In this document: positions 22,796 through 31,371 of the stretch, piece after piece
Layout of the letters: each line of letters starts with the position of its first letter
Position numbering within the stretch: the first letter of the stretch is position 1
Origin: Photobacterium arenosum
Lineage (GTDB): Bacteria; Pseudomonadota; Gammaproteobacteria; Enterobacterales; Vibrionaceae
Direction: 5' to 3'
Length of the DNA stretch: 64,000 nucleotides
Assembly: GCF_014841115.1 (NCBI RefSeq)
Contig: NZ_JACYTP010000001.1
Coordinates: forward strand, 186,001-250,000
Position numbers and translations under genes: made by a program
The notes under the pieces: model-generated
The model's database searches: none
The model's input: the letters and a program-made list of their open reading frames with translations, nothing else
What the model was told of the DNA's origin: nothing

Positions 22796-24442
22796 ATGGA
22801 CTTACTAGAAGCCAGACTCAAAAAAATTGACCGTCGTAATTATCGCAGCTATTCCAGCCTGCGTGGTCAGTATAACTTTGTTGATTACGATTTCTTTATC
22901 GATATCCCTCAGTCGGATCCTTTCGCGCCTGCGACACGCGTTCGCGCACGGCGCCAGTGGTCACTCACGGATCTGGCCTGGCTGAAAAACCAGTCGGCAG
23001 ACTATCAGCGCGCAGCGCGTGATTTTATCGCCCGTCAGTTTGCGGATCTGGCCAGAGAAGTGAACGAGATTCAGATTGATCGTCCGGGTCAGGCCGTTTT
23101 GGACCGCACTGCTGTCGTTTTCGATGACGATGCCATTGAACTGCGTTTCCGTGTCGATCTGCCTGCTGATGGCCGTACCATCATTGCCAAGAAAGCGCTC
23201 AACCTGCTGACCTTCACGCTGCCGAAAATCATTCGTCGTGCGACGATTGCGCGTGAACTGCCAATGGACGATCTGCGCCGCCATTGTGAAGCGGTCGAAG
23301 ATCAGGTGGCACTGCGTTCGCAGCTCAAAGAGAAGAAGCTGATTGCCTTCGTGGCCGATCACAGTGTGTTACCACGCCTTGCCGGTAACAGCGAGCAGCC
23401 AATGCCTGACGCTGTGCCATTCATCAGCCCGGACAGCCTGGCTGTTGAATTAGACGCACCTCACGCGGGTAAACTGCGCGGTATGGGTATCCCTACCGGC
23501 ATTACCATGATTGTCGGTGGTGGTTTTCACGGCAAATCGACCCTGCTGAATGCGGTCGAGAATGCTGTGTATGATCATGTCCCGGGTGATGGCCGCGAAT
23601 ATGTGGTTGCCGATGAAACTGCCAGCAAAATTCGTGCAGAAGATGGCCGCTGTGTCCACAGCGTCGATTTGTCGCCTTACATCAATAATCTGCCTATGGG
23701 TAAAGACACCACCTGCTTTAGCACACAAAATGCCTCAGGCTCGACGTCGCAGGCAGCCTGGTTGCAAGAGTCGCTGGAAGCCGGTGCCCAAACCCTGTTG
23801 ATCGATGAAGATACCTCAGCGTCGAACTTTATGATCCGTGACGAGCGCATGCAGGCACTGATTGCGAAAGAAGATGAACCTATCACCCCATTGGTCGATC
23901 GTATTGCTTTGCTGCGCAATCACCTGAACGTCTCTGTCATGCTGGTGATGGGCGGTTCCGGTGACTATCTGGATGTTGCTGATACAGTGATTCAGATGCA
24001 CAACTATGAAGCTGTTGATGTCACCGCTAAAGCAAAAACTGTCGTGCAGTCGCATCCAACTCAGCGCCAGCCGGAAGGCAGCGATACCATTGAGCAACCG
24101 CGTGTTCGCCAACTGAACCGCTCCGGGCTTCAGGCACAACTGGAAGAAGGTAAATTCCGTATCCAGGTCAAAAACAAACAAAGTCTGCGTTTTGGTCGTG
24201 AGTTCGTGGATCTGCAGGCCTTAGAGCAAATTGCCGATGCCAGCCAGCTTCATACTATTGGTTGGTTATGGTGTCAGCTGGCGCAGCTCAAAGGCTGGGA
24301 AAAGCAACCCGTCACCGCCTTCCAGAAAATGCTGCAGGATGAATGGTTCCGCACCATGCCAAACTATGGTGATTTAGCTAAACCTCGTGTTGTCGATGTC
24401 ATGGCCGTCTTGAACCGGATGCGCAAATCCGAGTTTAAATAA
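22796..24442 (+). CDS. Predicted ATPase of the ABC class (COG3044)
   Basis: The 548-residue cytoplasmic protein has an N-terminal region (YRSYSSLRGQYNF, FFIDIPQSDPFA) typical of this family, a P-loop GGGFHGKSTLL near residue 240, an unusual ABC-like segment with ASGSTSQAAWLQESLE, and a Walker B-like LLIDEDTSASNFM. No membrane domain is present and the function of the family is unknown. The ATG at 22796 and a GTG at 22790 are equally possible starts. A strong terminator follows. Confidence 0.88.
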   Translation: MDLLEARLKKIDRRNYRSYSSLRGQYNFVDYDFFIDIPQSDPFAPATRVRARRQWSLTDLAWLKNQSADYQRAARDFIARQFADLAREVNEIQIDRPGQAVLDRTAVVFDDDAIELRFRVDLPADGRTIIAKKALNLLTFTLPKIIRRATIARELPMDDLRRHCEAVEDQVALRSQLKEKKLIAFVADHSVLPRLAGNSEQPMPDAVPFISPDSLAVELDAPHAGKLRGMGIPTGITMIVGGGFHGKSTLLNAVENAVYDHVPGDGREYVVADETASKIRAEDGRCVHSVDLSPYINNLPMGKDTTCFSTQNASGSTSQAAWLQESLEAGAQTLLIDEDTSASNFMIRDERMQALIAKEDEPITPLVDRIALLRNHLNVSVMLVMGGSGDYLDVADTVIQMHNYEAVDVTAKAKTVVQSHPTQRQPEGSDTIEQPRVRQLNRSGLQAQLEEGKFRIQVKNKQSLRFGREFVDLQALEQIADASQLHTIGWLWCQLAQLKGWEKQPVTAFQKMLQDEWFRTMPNYGDLAKPRVVDVMAVLNRMRKSEFK

Positions 24443-24478
24443 ATCACGCTTGTTCAACCGCAACACACTGTTTTCATA

Positions 24479-24507
24479 AGGCATACTCAGGTATGCCTGT
24501 TTTTTTA
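24479..24507 (+). terminator. Rho-independent terminator of the ABC-class ATPase gene
   Basis: AGGCATAC, a TCAG loop and GTATGCCT form a stem followed by a run of seven T residues. It lies 37 bases after the stop codon. Confidence 0.88.
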
Positions 24508-24710
24508 TTCAACGCTGACAACCCTTTCAGTCCATTCTGGTGAGCTGTTCTTGCTCCCCTTTTTATTCAATGATTCTGAGAAAGATTTCTGTGAGCCTAT
24601 AAAAGGCGGCTTTTAGGAGAAAGCATATTCTTACCCTGTGCGTGTTCATAGCACTGAACCAATAAGTCAGAATGAACCGCTTTCCATTCAATTATCAGGA
24701 AGGGTAAATC

Positions 24711-25166
24711 ATGAATAACCAAAATTTAGCTTATATGATTCTCAATGATTCAGCACGAATCACAGAAGCCATTACAACCGGTGCTGCCTGGGAAATATGG
24801 ATGCAAGTCGAACTGATTCTTCTTTTCCGTCAGGCAGGGATACAAGCCACTCGTGAAGTGCCTTATCCGCCGCCGAATGGAAACTGGCGCTTAGATGCAC
24901 TGGCTCAGGATAATGATGGGAGGTATGCGATTGAACTTAAAGTTGAAAGTGCAACGAACGCAGGTGCCGTCCTCCTTGCCTCGGCTCAGCAGGACATGAA
25001 TAAAATCGTACATTATCCGGCGCCGAACCCCGGCTCAAGATGGGTTGTCGCGATCGGATATAGCGCGACGGCAAGACATGCCCTTCAGGACTATGCTAAT
25101 GACCCGGCTCACCACTCGATTTATCACGAACAAAACGCCATTGGTGTATTGGTGACCGCAGTCTAA
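24711..25166 (+). CDS. Small protein with PD-(D/E)XK-like nuclease pattern
   Basis: The 151-residue protein is not assigned to a known family. It shows Asp62 in NWRLDALA and Glu75-Leu-Lys77 in YAIELKVES, with the spacing (D-x12-ExK) and beta-hairpin context of the PD-(D/E)XK nuclease fold. The following NAGAVLLASAQQDMNKI helix fits the fold's next helix, often with a conserved Gln. Such domains occur in restriction enzymes, in T-cell and phage-defence effectors, and in non-catalytic partners. AGGAAGGG precedes the ATG. It stands alone between two terminators, so no partner gene is indicated. Confidence 0.6.
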   Translation: MNNQNLAYMILNDSARITEAITTGAAWEIWMQVELILLFRQAGIQATREVPYPPPNGNWRLDALAQDNDGRYAIELKVESATNAGAVLLASAQQDMNKIVHYPAPNPGSRWVVAIGYSATARHALQDYANDPAHHSIYHEQNAIGVLVTAV

Positions 25167-25234
25167 CGTATTCAGCCATGTGTCTGAATCATCAAAAATA
25201 AACAATGGAATACGACAGATTCAATTTAAAAAAT

Positions 25235-25266
25235 AAAGGGCATCACATCGTATGCCCTTTTATTTT
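25235..25266. terminator. Bidirectional rho-independent terminator
   Basis: AAAGGGCAT and ATGCCCTTT form a perfect 9-bp stem with an 8-base loop, followed by TATTTTTT on the plus strand and an A/T-rich run on the minus strand. It lies between the convergent 24711 gene and gabT and probably ends both transcripts. Confidence 0.85.
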
Positions 25267-25308
25267 TTGTGCAGCTGGCATCCATGAAACCAGTACTGAA
25301 CCTCGTTT

Positions 25309-26580
25309 TTAAACCAAGGCTGCCAGTGCTTTTTTCACTTTCTCGATGCCTTCGGCAAGGATCTCATCTTCAATCGTCAGGGCAGGCAGGAAACGGATAA
25401 CGTTCCCTTTCACACCACAAGACAACAGAATAACACCTTCTTCCCGCGCCTGAGCCACCAGCGATTTGGTCAGATCAGCCATTGGGGCACCGGACTGAGG
25501 ATCGACAAACTCGACGGCGATCATCGCGCCCAGATTACGTACCTCGCCAATCACAGGGAAATCAGACTGAAGCGCACGGAAATGGCTGGTCATCACTTCG
25601 CCAATTTTCAGGGCTTTCTCACACAGCTGCTCTTCATCAATGATCTTCAGCACTTCCAAACCTGCGGCACAACCCAGAGGTGAACCGGCATAAGTCCCGC
25701 CCAAACCACCGGGGCCAGCAGCGTCCATGATATTGGCTTTACCCACCAGGGCTGAGATTGGGAAACCACCGGCAATCCCTTTCGCCATGGTCATCATGTC
25801 CGGTTCAATACCTAAGTACTCAGTAGCGAACATTTTGCCGGTACGGGCAAAACCGGTTTGAATTTCATCGGCAATCAGCAGGATACCGTGTTTGTCACAC
25901 AGTTCACGCAGCGCCTGAGCAAACGCAGGCGGCGCCTGATAAAAACCCCCTTCACCCTGAACCGGCTCAAAAATAATGGCGGCAACACGTGACGGTTCAA
26001 TGTCACAGGCGAACAGATCGTCAATCGCCTGCAGACTGTCTTCAATGCTGATGCCGTGGAACGCATTCGGATAAGGGGCATGATAGATTTCGCCCGGGAA
26101 GGGACCGAAACCCGCTTTGTAAGGTGCCACTTTACCGGTCAGCCCCATGGTCATATTGGTCCGACCGTGGAAACCGCCTTTAAACGCAATCACGCCACTG
26201 CGTTTGGTGTGCGCACGGGCAACTTTGATGGCGTTTTCGACCGCTTCTGCACCTGTGGTCAGAAAGACGGCTTTTTTCGCTGTGTTACCAGGGGCGCGTG
26301 CTGTCAGTTGTTCCGCCAGTTCCACGAAGGACGTATACGGCGTCACCATGGCACAGGTATGGGAAAAATTATCCAGCTGCGCTTTCACCGCTTCGACAAT
26401 ACGCGGGTGCGAATGGCCTGTGTTGTTCACCGCGATACCCGAACCAAAATCAATATAGCGATTACCTTCGATATCCCAGATTTCGGCATTCTTTGCAGTT
26501 TCTACATACAGCGGATTCAGGTTGCCCATTCCCTGTGCGATAACTTGTTGCTTACGTGCTTGCCATACTTGATTGCTCAT
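25309..26580 (-). CDS. gabT: 4-aminobutyrate aminotransferase
   Basis: The 423-residue class III aminotransferase shows TTGAEAVENAIKVARA, GFHGRTNMTMGLTGK, IIFEPVQGEGG, LIADEIQTGFARTGK and the PLP lysine in MTMAKGIAGGFP near residue 265. It transfers the amino group of GABA to 2-oxoglutarate and yields succinate semialdehyde and glutamate. PuuE of E. coli has the same activity and the two cannot be separated by sequence alone. The gene is the last of the eight-gene operon and starts 12 bases after gabD. Confidence 0.92.
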   Translation of the reverse strand: MSNQVWQARKQQVIAQGMGNLNPLYVETAKNAEIWDIEGNRYIDFGSGIAVNNTGHSHPRIVEAVKAQLDNFSHTCAMVTPYTSFVELAEQLTARAPGNTAKKAVFLTTGAEAVENAIKVARAHTKRSGVIAFKGGFHGRTNMTMGLTGKVAPYKAGFGPFPGEIYHAPYPNAFHGISIEDSLQAIDDLFACDIEPSRVAAIIFEPVQGEGGFYQAPPAFAQALRELCDKHGILLIADEIQTGFARTGKMFATEYLGIEPDMMTMAKGIAGGFPISALVGKANIMDAAGPGGLGGTYAGSPLGCAAGLEVLKIIDEEQLCEKALKIGEVMTSHFRALQSDFPVIGEVRNLGAMIAVEFVDPQSGAPMADLTKSLVAQAREEGVILLSCGVKGNVIRFLPALTIEDEILAEGIEKVKKALAALV

Positions 26581-26592
26581 CACTTCCCTTCC

Positions 26593-28026
26593 TTATGCTT
26601 GAATGCCGCCAAAACAGAGGTATTTAATGTCCATGTATTCGTCGATGCCTTGCTTGGCACCTTCACGTCCGATACCGGATTGTTTCACCCCGCCAAACGG
26701 GGCCACTTCGGTTGAAATCATGCCTTCGTTGATCCCCACCATGCCGTATTCCAGCGCTTCCGCCACTTTCCAGATCCGGTTGATGTTCTGGCTGTAGAAG
26801 TAAGAAGCGAGGCCATAAATCGTGTCGTTGGCCATGTCGATCAGCTCGTCATCAGTGCTGAACCGGATGACAGGTGCAATCGGGCCAAAGATTTCCTCCT
26901 GCACGATATCCATGTCGTGCGTGACATCCGCCAGAATCGTCGGCTGGACAAACAGGCCGTCAAGCTGCTGTCCACCCGTCACCAGTCTTGCGCCCTGAGC
27001 AACGGTGTGATCCGTTAAGTGCATGATCTTCTCTTTGGCCGACGCATCGATCACAGGACCGATAGTCACGCCTTCATCCAGCCCGTTGCCCACTTTCAGC
27101 TTTTCAACTTCCGCTTTGAATTTGGCAACGAAGTCATCGTAAACACCGTCTTGCACGTAGAAGCGGTTGGCACACACGCAGGTTTGGCCGGCATTACGGA
27201 ATTTAGAGGCCAGCGCGCCTTTCACTGCCAGATCGATATCGGCATCATCAAACACGATGAATGGCGCGTTGCCGCCCAGCTCCATCGAAGTCCGCTTAAT
27301 GCTGTCGGCGCATTGCGCCATCAGCAGCCGTCCTACACCGGTAGAACCGGTAAAAGACAACTTACGGATCAGCGAACTGCCGGTGAACACCTTGCCCACC
27401 ATGCTGGACGAGGCATTCACGACCAATTGAAGCGCGTCGCGCGGGATACCGGCCTGATAGCCTAATTCAGCCACCGCATAGGCTGACAAAGGCGTCTGAT
27501 TGGCGGGTTTGCAGATAAAGGTACAGCCCGCCGCCAGTGCAGGCGCAGCTTTACGGGTGATCATCGCAATCGGGAAGTTCCAGGGAGTGATGGCACAGGC
27601 CACACCGATGGGCTGCTTGATCGTCACGATGCGTTTATCTGTCGTCGGGCCAGGAATGGAATCGCCATAGGTACGTTTCGCTTCTTCCGAGAACCACTCA
27701 ATAAAGCTGGCACCGTAGGCCACTTCGCCTTTGGCTTCGGCCAGCGGCTTGCCCTGTTCCAGGGTCATCAGACGGCCGAGATCGTCCTGGTTTTGCATAA
27801 TCAGATCAAACCAGCGACGCAGGATCACCGCACGCTCTTTGGCACTGGTTTTCGCCCAGGCTTTTTGCGCGGTATTGGCGCGTTCAATGGCAGAAGCAAT
27901 TTCCGCTTCATTCTGAGTCGGAATATGACACAACACTTCACCGTCAGCCGGATTGGTCACAGCCAGAGAGGTGTCGGATGGCTCGCACACAAAGGCGAGC
28001 AAAGTGCGGTTCTTAATTTGCTGCAT
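26593..28026 (-). CDS. gabD: Succinate semialdehyde dehydrogenase, NAD(P)+
   Basis: The 477-residue aldehyde dehydrogenase shows TPWNFPIAMITRK, SFTGSTGVGRLL, the general base Glu in MELGGNAPF and the nucleophile in AGQTCVCANRF. The latter carries the paired-cysteine pattern (CVC) of GabD-type SSADH. It oxidises succinate semialdehyde to succinate, which enters the TCA cycle. It is translated from the ATG at 28026, 29 bases after aguA. Confidence 0.92.
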   Translation of the reverse strand: MQQIKNRTLLAFVCEPSDTSLAVTNPADGEVLCHIPTQNEAEIASAIERANTAQKAWAKTSAKERAVILRRWFDLIMQNQDDLGRLMTLEQGKPLAEAKGEVAYGASFIEWFSEEAKRTYGDSIPGPTTDKRIVTIKQPIGVACAITPWNFPIAMITRKAAPALAAGCTFICKPANQTPLSAYAVAELGYQAGIPRDALQLVVNASSSMVGKVFTGSSLIRKLSFTGSTGVGRLLMAQCADSIKRTSMELGGNAPFIVFDDADIDLAVKGALASKFRNAGQTCVCANRFYVQDGVYDDFVAKFKAEVEKLKVGNGLDEGVTIGPVIDASAKEKIMHLTDHTVAQGARLVTGGQQLDGLFVQPTILADVTHDMDIVQEEIFGPIAPVIRFSTDDELIDMANDTIYGLASYFYSQNINRIWKVAEALEYGMVGINEGMISTEVAPFGGVKQSGIGREGAKQGIDEYMDIKYLCFGGIQA

Positions 28027-28055
28027 AATAAAACCTTTTCATTTGACCAGACCTG

Positions 28056-29159
28056 TCAGCCCTGTTTGCAGGCAAGTGCGTCAGGGATCTGCTGAGTAAT
28101 ACAATGGATATTGCCGCCGCCAAGCAGCACTTCCCGGGTCGGTATACCGATAATCTGATAGTCCGGCAGCGCCGCTTGCAGAATATCCATGGCTTGCTGA
28201 TCACTGGCTGAGTCCAGCAAGGGTAAAAACACGTTTTTGTTACACATCAGGAAGTTGGCATATGAGCCGCCCAAACGTTCGCCCGCTTCGCGTTTCATTC
28301 CACCTGATGGCTCAATACCGGCCGCTTCCTCTTGTGTTAAATATAGCGGACCGGGGATCGGCAGCTTGTGCACCCTGATACGCCGGCCTTTCGCATCGGT
28401 GCTGTTCTCCAGCACATCCAGTGCCCGGCGGGAAATCGCATACTGCGGATCGTCAGGATCATCACACCAGCTTAAGATCACTTCACCTGGCGCAATCACG
28501 TGCAGCAGATTATCGACATGACCATTGGTCTCATCATTAAACAAGCCATCCGGCAGCCAGATCACCTTGCTTATTGACAGGTAATCGGCCAGATACGCTT
28601 CGATCTCTGCTTTGCTGAGATGCGGATTACGCCCGGCAGACAGCAGGCATTCTTCCGTGGTATACAGGGTGCCTTCACCGTCAGTGTGAATCGCTCCCCC
28701 TTCCAGTACAAAAGGTGCGCGATAGTAATCCAGCCCGAGGTGTTCGCAAATTGTCGCCGCCACCTGATCGTCGTCATTCCAGGGGGCATACAAGCCATCA
28801 ACTTCTCCGCCCCATGCATTGAACTGCCAGCTGATGCCACGACGATCACCGCTATCGTTCACCACGACTGTCGGGCCGATGTCTCTCATCCAGGCGTCAT
28901 TGAGCGGCATTTCAACGATCTCAATCTCTTCTGGCAACATGAGCGTTGCCGTCAGGTACTGATTGGGGCTGACAGCCACACAGACCTTAATATGTTGGCT
29001 GATGGCCGTCGCAACCTGAGTAAAAGCGTGCTGCGCTGGCTTCGCAGTCTCACGCCAGTTATCAGGCCGCTCCGGCCATGCCAGCCAAACCTGTTCCTGC
29101 GGAGCAAACTCCGCAGGGAAATAATAGCCGTGCTCTGAAGGGGTGCCCTGTCGTTCCAT
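28056..29159 (-). CDS. aguA: Agmatine deiminase
   Basis: The 367-residue protein belongs to the PAD_porph family (AguA). Signature segments are QVWLAWPERPDNWR, NDAWMRDIGPTVVVND, FVLEGGAIHTDGEGT and, near the end, LLGGGNIHCITQQIP, whose Cys is the nucleophile. It hydrolyses agmatine to N-carbamoylputrescine and ammonia. It lies 30 bases after aguB within the operon, so agmatine entry is wired into the putrescine pathway. Confidence 0.95.
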   Translation of the reverse strand: MERQGTPSEHGYYFPAEFAPQEQVWLAWPERPDNWRETAKPAQHAFTQVATAISQHIKVCVAVSPNQYLTATLMLPEEIEIVEMPLNDAWMRDIGPTVVVNDSGDRRGISWQFNAWGGEVDGLYAPWNDDDQVAATICEHLGLDYYRAPFVLEGGAIHTDGEGTLYTTEECLLSAGRNPHLSKAEIEAYLADYLSISKVIWLPDGLFNDETNGHVDNLLHVIAPGEVILSWCDDPDDPQYAISRRALDVLENSTDAKGRRIRVHKLPIPGPLYLTQEEAAGIEPSGGMKREAGERLGGSYANFLMCNKNVFLPLLDSASDQQAMDILQAALPDYQIIGIPTREVLLGGGNIHCITQQIPDALACKQG

Positions 29160-29189
29160 GGCAGTCTTCCTTTCTATGTTCCGAGTGTA

Positions 29190-30059
29190 TTACTTACCCG
29201 TCAGGGAGTTGATGCGTGTGTACAAATCAGGACGTCGGTCACGGAACAGACCCCAGCTGTAACGCGCTTTGGCTGTTGCTTCCAAATCTATAGCAGCATA
29301 AATGATGGTTTCTTCATCACGGCCCGCTTCAGCCAGTTTCTTGCCGGTATGATCGGTAATAAACGACGAGCCATAGAAGGTGGTTTCAATGCCATCGTCG
29401 GTTTCTACACCGGTGCGGTTGGCGGCGATCACAGGGATCAGGTTGGCAGCAGAATGCCCCTGCATAGTGCGCTGCCAGTGATCGCGTGAGTCCAGCGTTG
29501 GATCCTGAGGCTCAGAGCCAATGGCAGTCGGATAGAAAATCGCTTCTGCGCCCGCCAGCGCCAGACAGCGTGCCAGCTCCGGGAACCACTGATCCCAGCA
29601 GATCCCAACCCCAAACTTGCCAAACCGGGTTTGCCAGACTTTGAAGCCGGTATCACCAGGGCTGAAGTAGAATTTCTCGCTATAACCCGGACCATCAGGA
29701 ATGTGTGACTTACGGTAGTTGTCCATCACAGTGCCGTCAGCGTCGATCATCACCAGAGAGTTAAAAAAGCTGTTGCCTGAACGCTCAAAGTAACTCACCG
29801 GTATCACAACATTGAATTCACGCGCCAGCTGGCTCATGTGATCAATCAACGGGCTGTTGTCGGTTTCTTCAGCCAGATCGAAATACTTGGCTACCTGTTC
29901 TTTACAGAAGTAAGGAGCAGCAAAGAGTTCTTGCAGCACCACAACGTTCGCGCCATTGTCAGCGGCTTCTTTCACCGCCTGGCTGATCTTTTTCAGGTTA
30001 TTATCGATATCCCACGACATCGAAAGCTGCACTGAAGCAAAAGTCACTGTCTTTGACAT
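29190..30059 (-). CDS. aguB: N-carbamoylputrescine amidohydrolase
   Basis: The 289-residue nitrilase-superfamily enzyme has the Glu-Lys-Cys triad in LQELFAAPYF, YRKSHIPDG and GVGICWDQWFPE. It cleaves N-carbamoylputrescine to putrescine, CO2 and ammonia. The ATG at 30059 (MSKTVTFASVQ) is chosen because the longer frame extends into puuB. AguB normally pairs with AguA, which follows here. Confidence 0.95.
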   Translation of the reverse strand: MSKTVTFASVQLSMSWDIDNNLKKISQAVKEAADNGANVVVLQELFAAPYFCKEQVAKYFDLAEETDNSPLIDHMSQLAREFNVVIPVSYFERSGNSFFNSLVMIDADGTVMDNYRKSHIPDGPGYSEKFYFSPGDTGFKVWQTRFGKFGVGICWDQWFPELARCLALAGAEAIFYPTAIGSEPQDPTLDSRDHWQRTMQGHSAANLIPVIAANRTGVETDDGIETTFYGSSFITDHTGKKLAEAGRDEETIIYAAIDLEATAKARYSWGLFRDRRPDLYTRINSLTGK

Positions 30060-30081
30060 TGTTCTCTTCCTTTTCCGATCC

Positions 30082-31359
30082 TTAGATAGCGAGCTTGTCG
30101 CGTAAGTTGTAGTAAGCGGCCCCAAGCGCCGTAAACGGCACCTGGAAATGGCGCCCGCCCGGGAAGGCGTAATGACGCAGAGACGCAAATGCATCAAAAC
30201 GCTCAGCATGTCCGGTCAGCGCTTCAGCCAGCAGTTTGCCGGCAAGATGCGTACAGGTAATGCCATGGCCGCTGTATCCTTGCAGGTAGTAAATGTTGTC
30301 AGCAAAACTGCCAAATTGCGGCATACGTGAATAGGTCAGCAAGAAGTTACCGGTCCAGGCAAAGTCCAGCTTCACGCCTTTTAGCTGAGGGAAGACTTTC
30401 TCCATCTTCGGACGGATCAGTTTCTCTACGTTGGCCGGATCACGTGCGCCGTATACCACTCCGCCGCCAAACAGCATCCGGTTGTCGCCGGTAATACGGA
30501 AGTAATCCAGCAGGTAATTGCAGTCTTCTACGCAGTAACGTTGCGGCAGCAGCTCATCGCACAGTGCATCTGACAATTGTTCTGTCGTCACCACCTGTGT
30601 GCCGCATGGAATGGCTTTATTGCTGATATTCGGCGCCAGACCACCCAGATAAGCATTGCCGGCCAGTACCATATATTGCGCTTTGACTGAGCCCTGGCTG
30701 GTATGAGCAACAGGTTTGGCGCCTTTTTCAATCCGGGTAACGGCTGACTGTTCAAAAATCTGTCCGCCCATCTGAATAATGGCTTCGGCTTCGCCCAGCG
30801 CCAGGTTCAGTGAATGAATATGGCCGCCACGCATGTCCAGCAAACCGCCTTCGTAGACGTCAGTGCCCACCATAGTTTGCAGCTCAGCTTTATCGAGCAG
30901 TGTCATCTCTTTATTGCCGTAGCGCTCCCAGTTGGCTTTATGGTGTTTCAGCCCTTCTAACTGCTTGTTGTTCACCGCAGTAAACAGGCCGCCCTGACGA
31001 TGATCACAGTCAATGTTAAATTCTTCTATCAGGCCGCGAATAATATCGCCACCTTCAAAAATCATGCTGCACAGCGCATCTGAGGTCTTTTTATCGTAAC
31101 GTTTCTCGATGACATCGACATCGCGGCTGTAGCTGTTGACAATTTGTCCGCCGTTACGGCCCGTCGCGCCAAAGCCCACTTTGGCACTTTCGAGGACCAC
31201 AACCTTAAAGCCTTTTTTCGCCAGGTGCAGCGCCGATGACAGACCGCTGAAACCCGCACCCACGATACATACATCGCACTCGATGTTATCGGTCAGGGTG
31301 CGAAACTCTCGCGTATAGTTCGCCGTAGCGGCGTAGAAAGAACCGGTATGATTAATCAC
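30082..31359 (-). CDS. puuB: Gamma-glutamylputrescine oxidase (FAD)
   Basis: The 425-residue DAO-type flavoprotein shows the FAD fingerprint CIVGAGFSGLSSALHLA at residues 30-46, then GFGATGRNGGQIVNSY, and a C-terminal LQGYSGHGITCTHLAGKL. It oxidises gamma-glutamylputrescine to the aminobutyraldehyde with release of ammonia and H2O2. The start is a GTG at 31359 with AGGAG 6 bases upstream. It follows puuC by 12 bases. Confidence 0.92.
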   Translation of the reverse strand: MINHTGSFYAATANYTREFRTLTDNIECDVCIVGAGFSGLSSALHLAKKGFKVVVLESAKVGFGATGRNGGQIVNSYSRDVDVIEKRYDKKTSDALCSMIFEGGDIIRGLIEEFNIDCDHRQGGLFTAVNNKQLEGLKHHKANWERYGNKEMTLLDKAELQTMVGTDVYEGGLLDMRGGHIHSLNLALGEAEAIIQMGGQIFEQSAVTRIEKGAKPVAHTSQGSVKAQYMVLAGNAYLGGLAPNISNKAIPCGTQVVTTEQLSDALCDELLPQRYCVEDCNYLLDYFRITGDNRMLFGGGVVYGARDPANVEKLIRPKMEKVFPQLKGVKLDFAWTGNFLLTYSRMPQFGSFADNIYYLQGYSGHGITCTHLAGKLLAEALTGHAERFDAFASLRHYAFPGGRHFQVPFTALGAAYYNLRDKLAI

Positions 31360-31371
31360 AGTAAACTCCTT

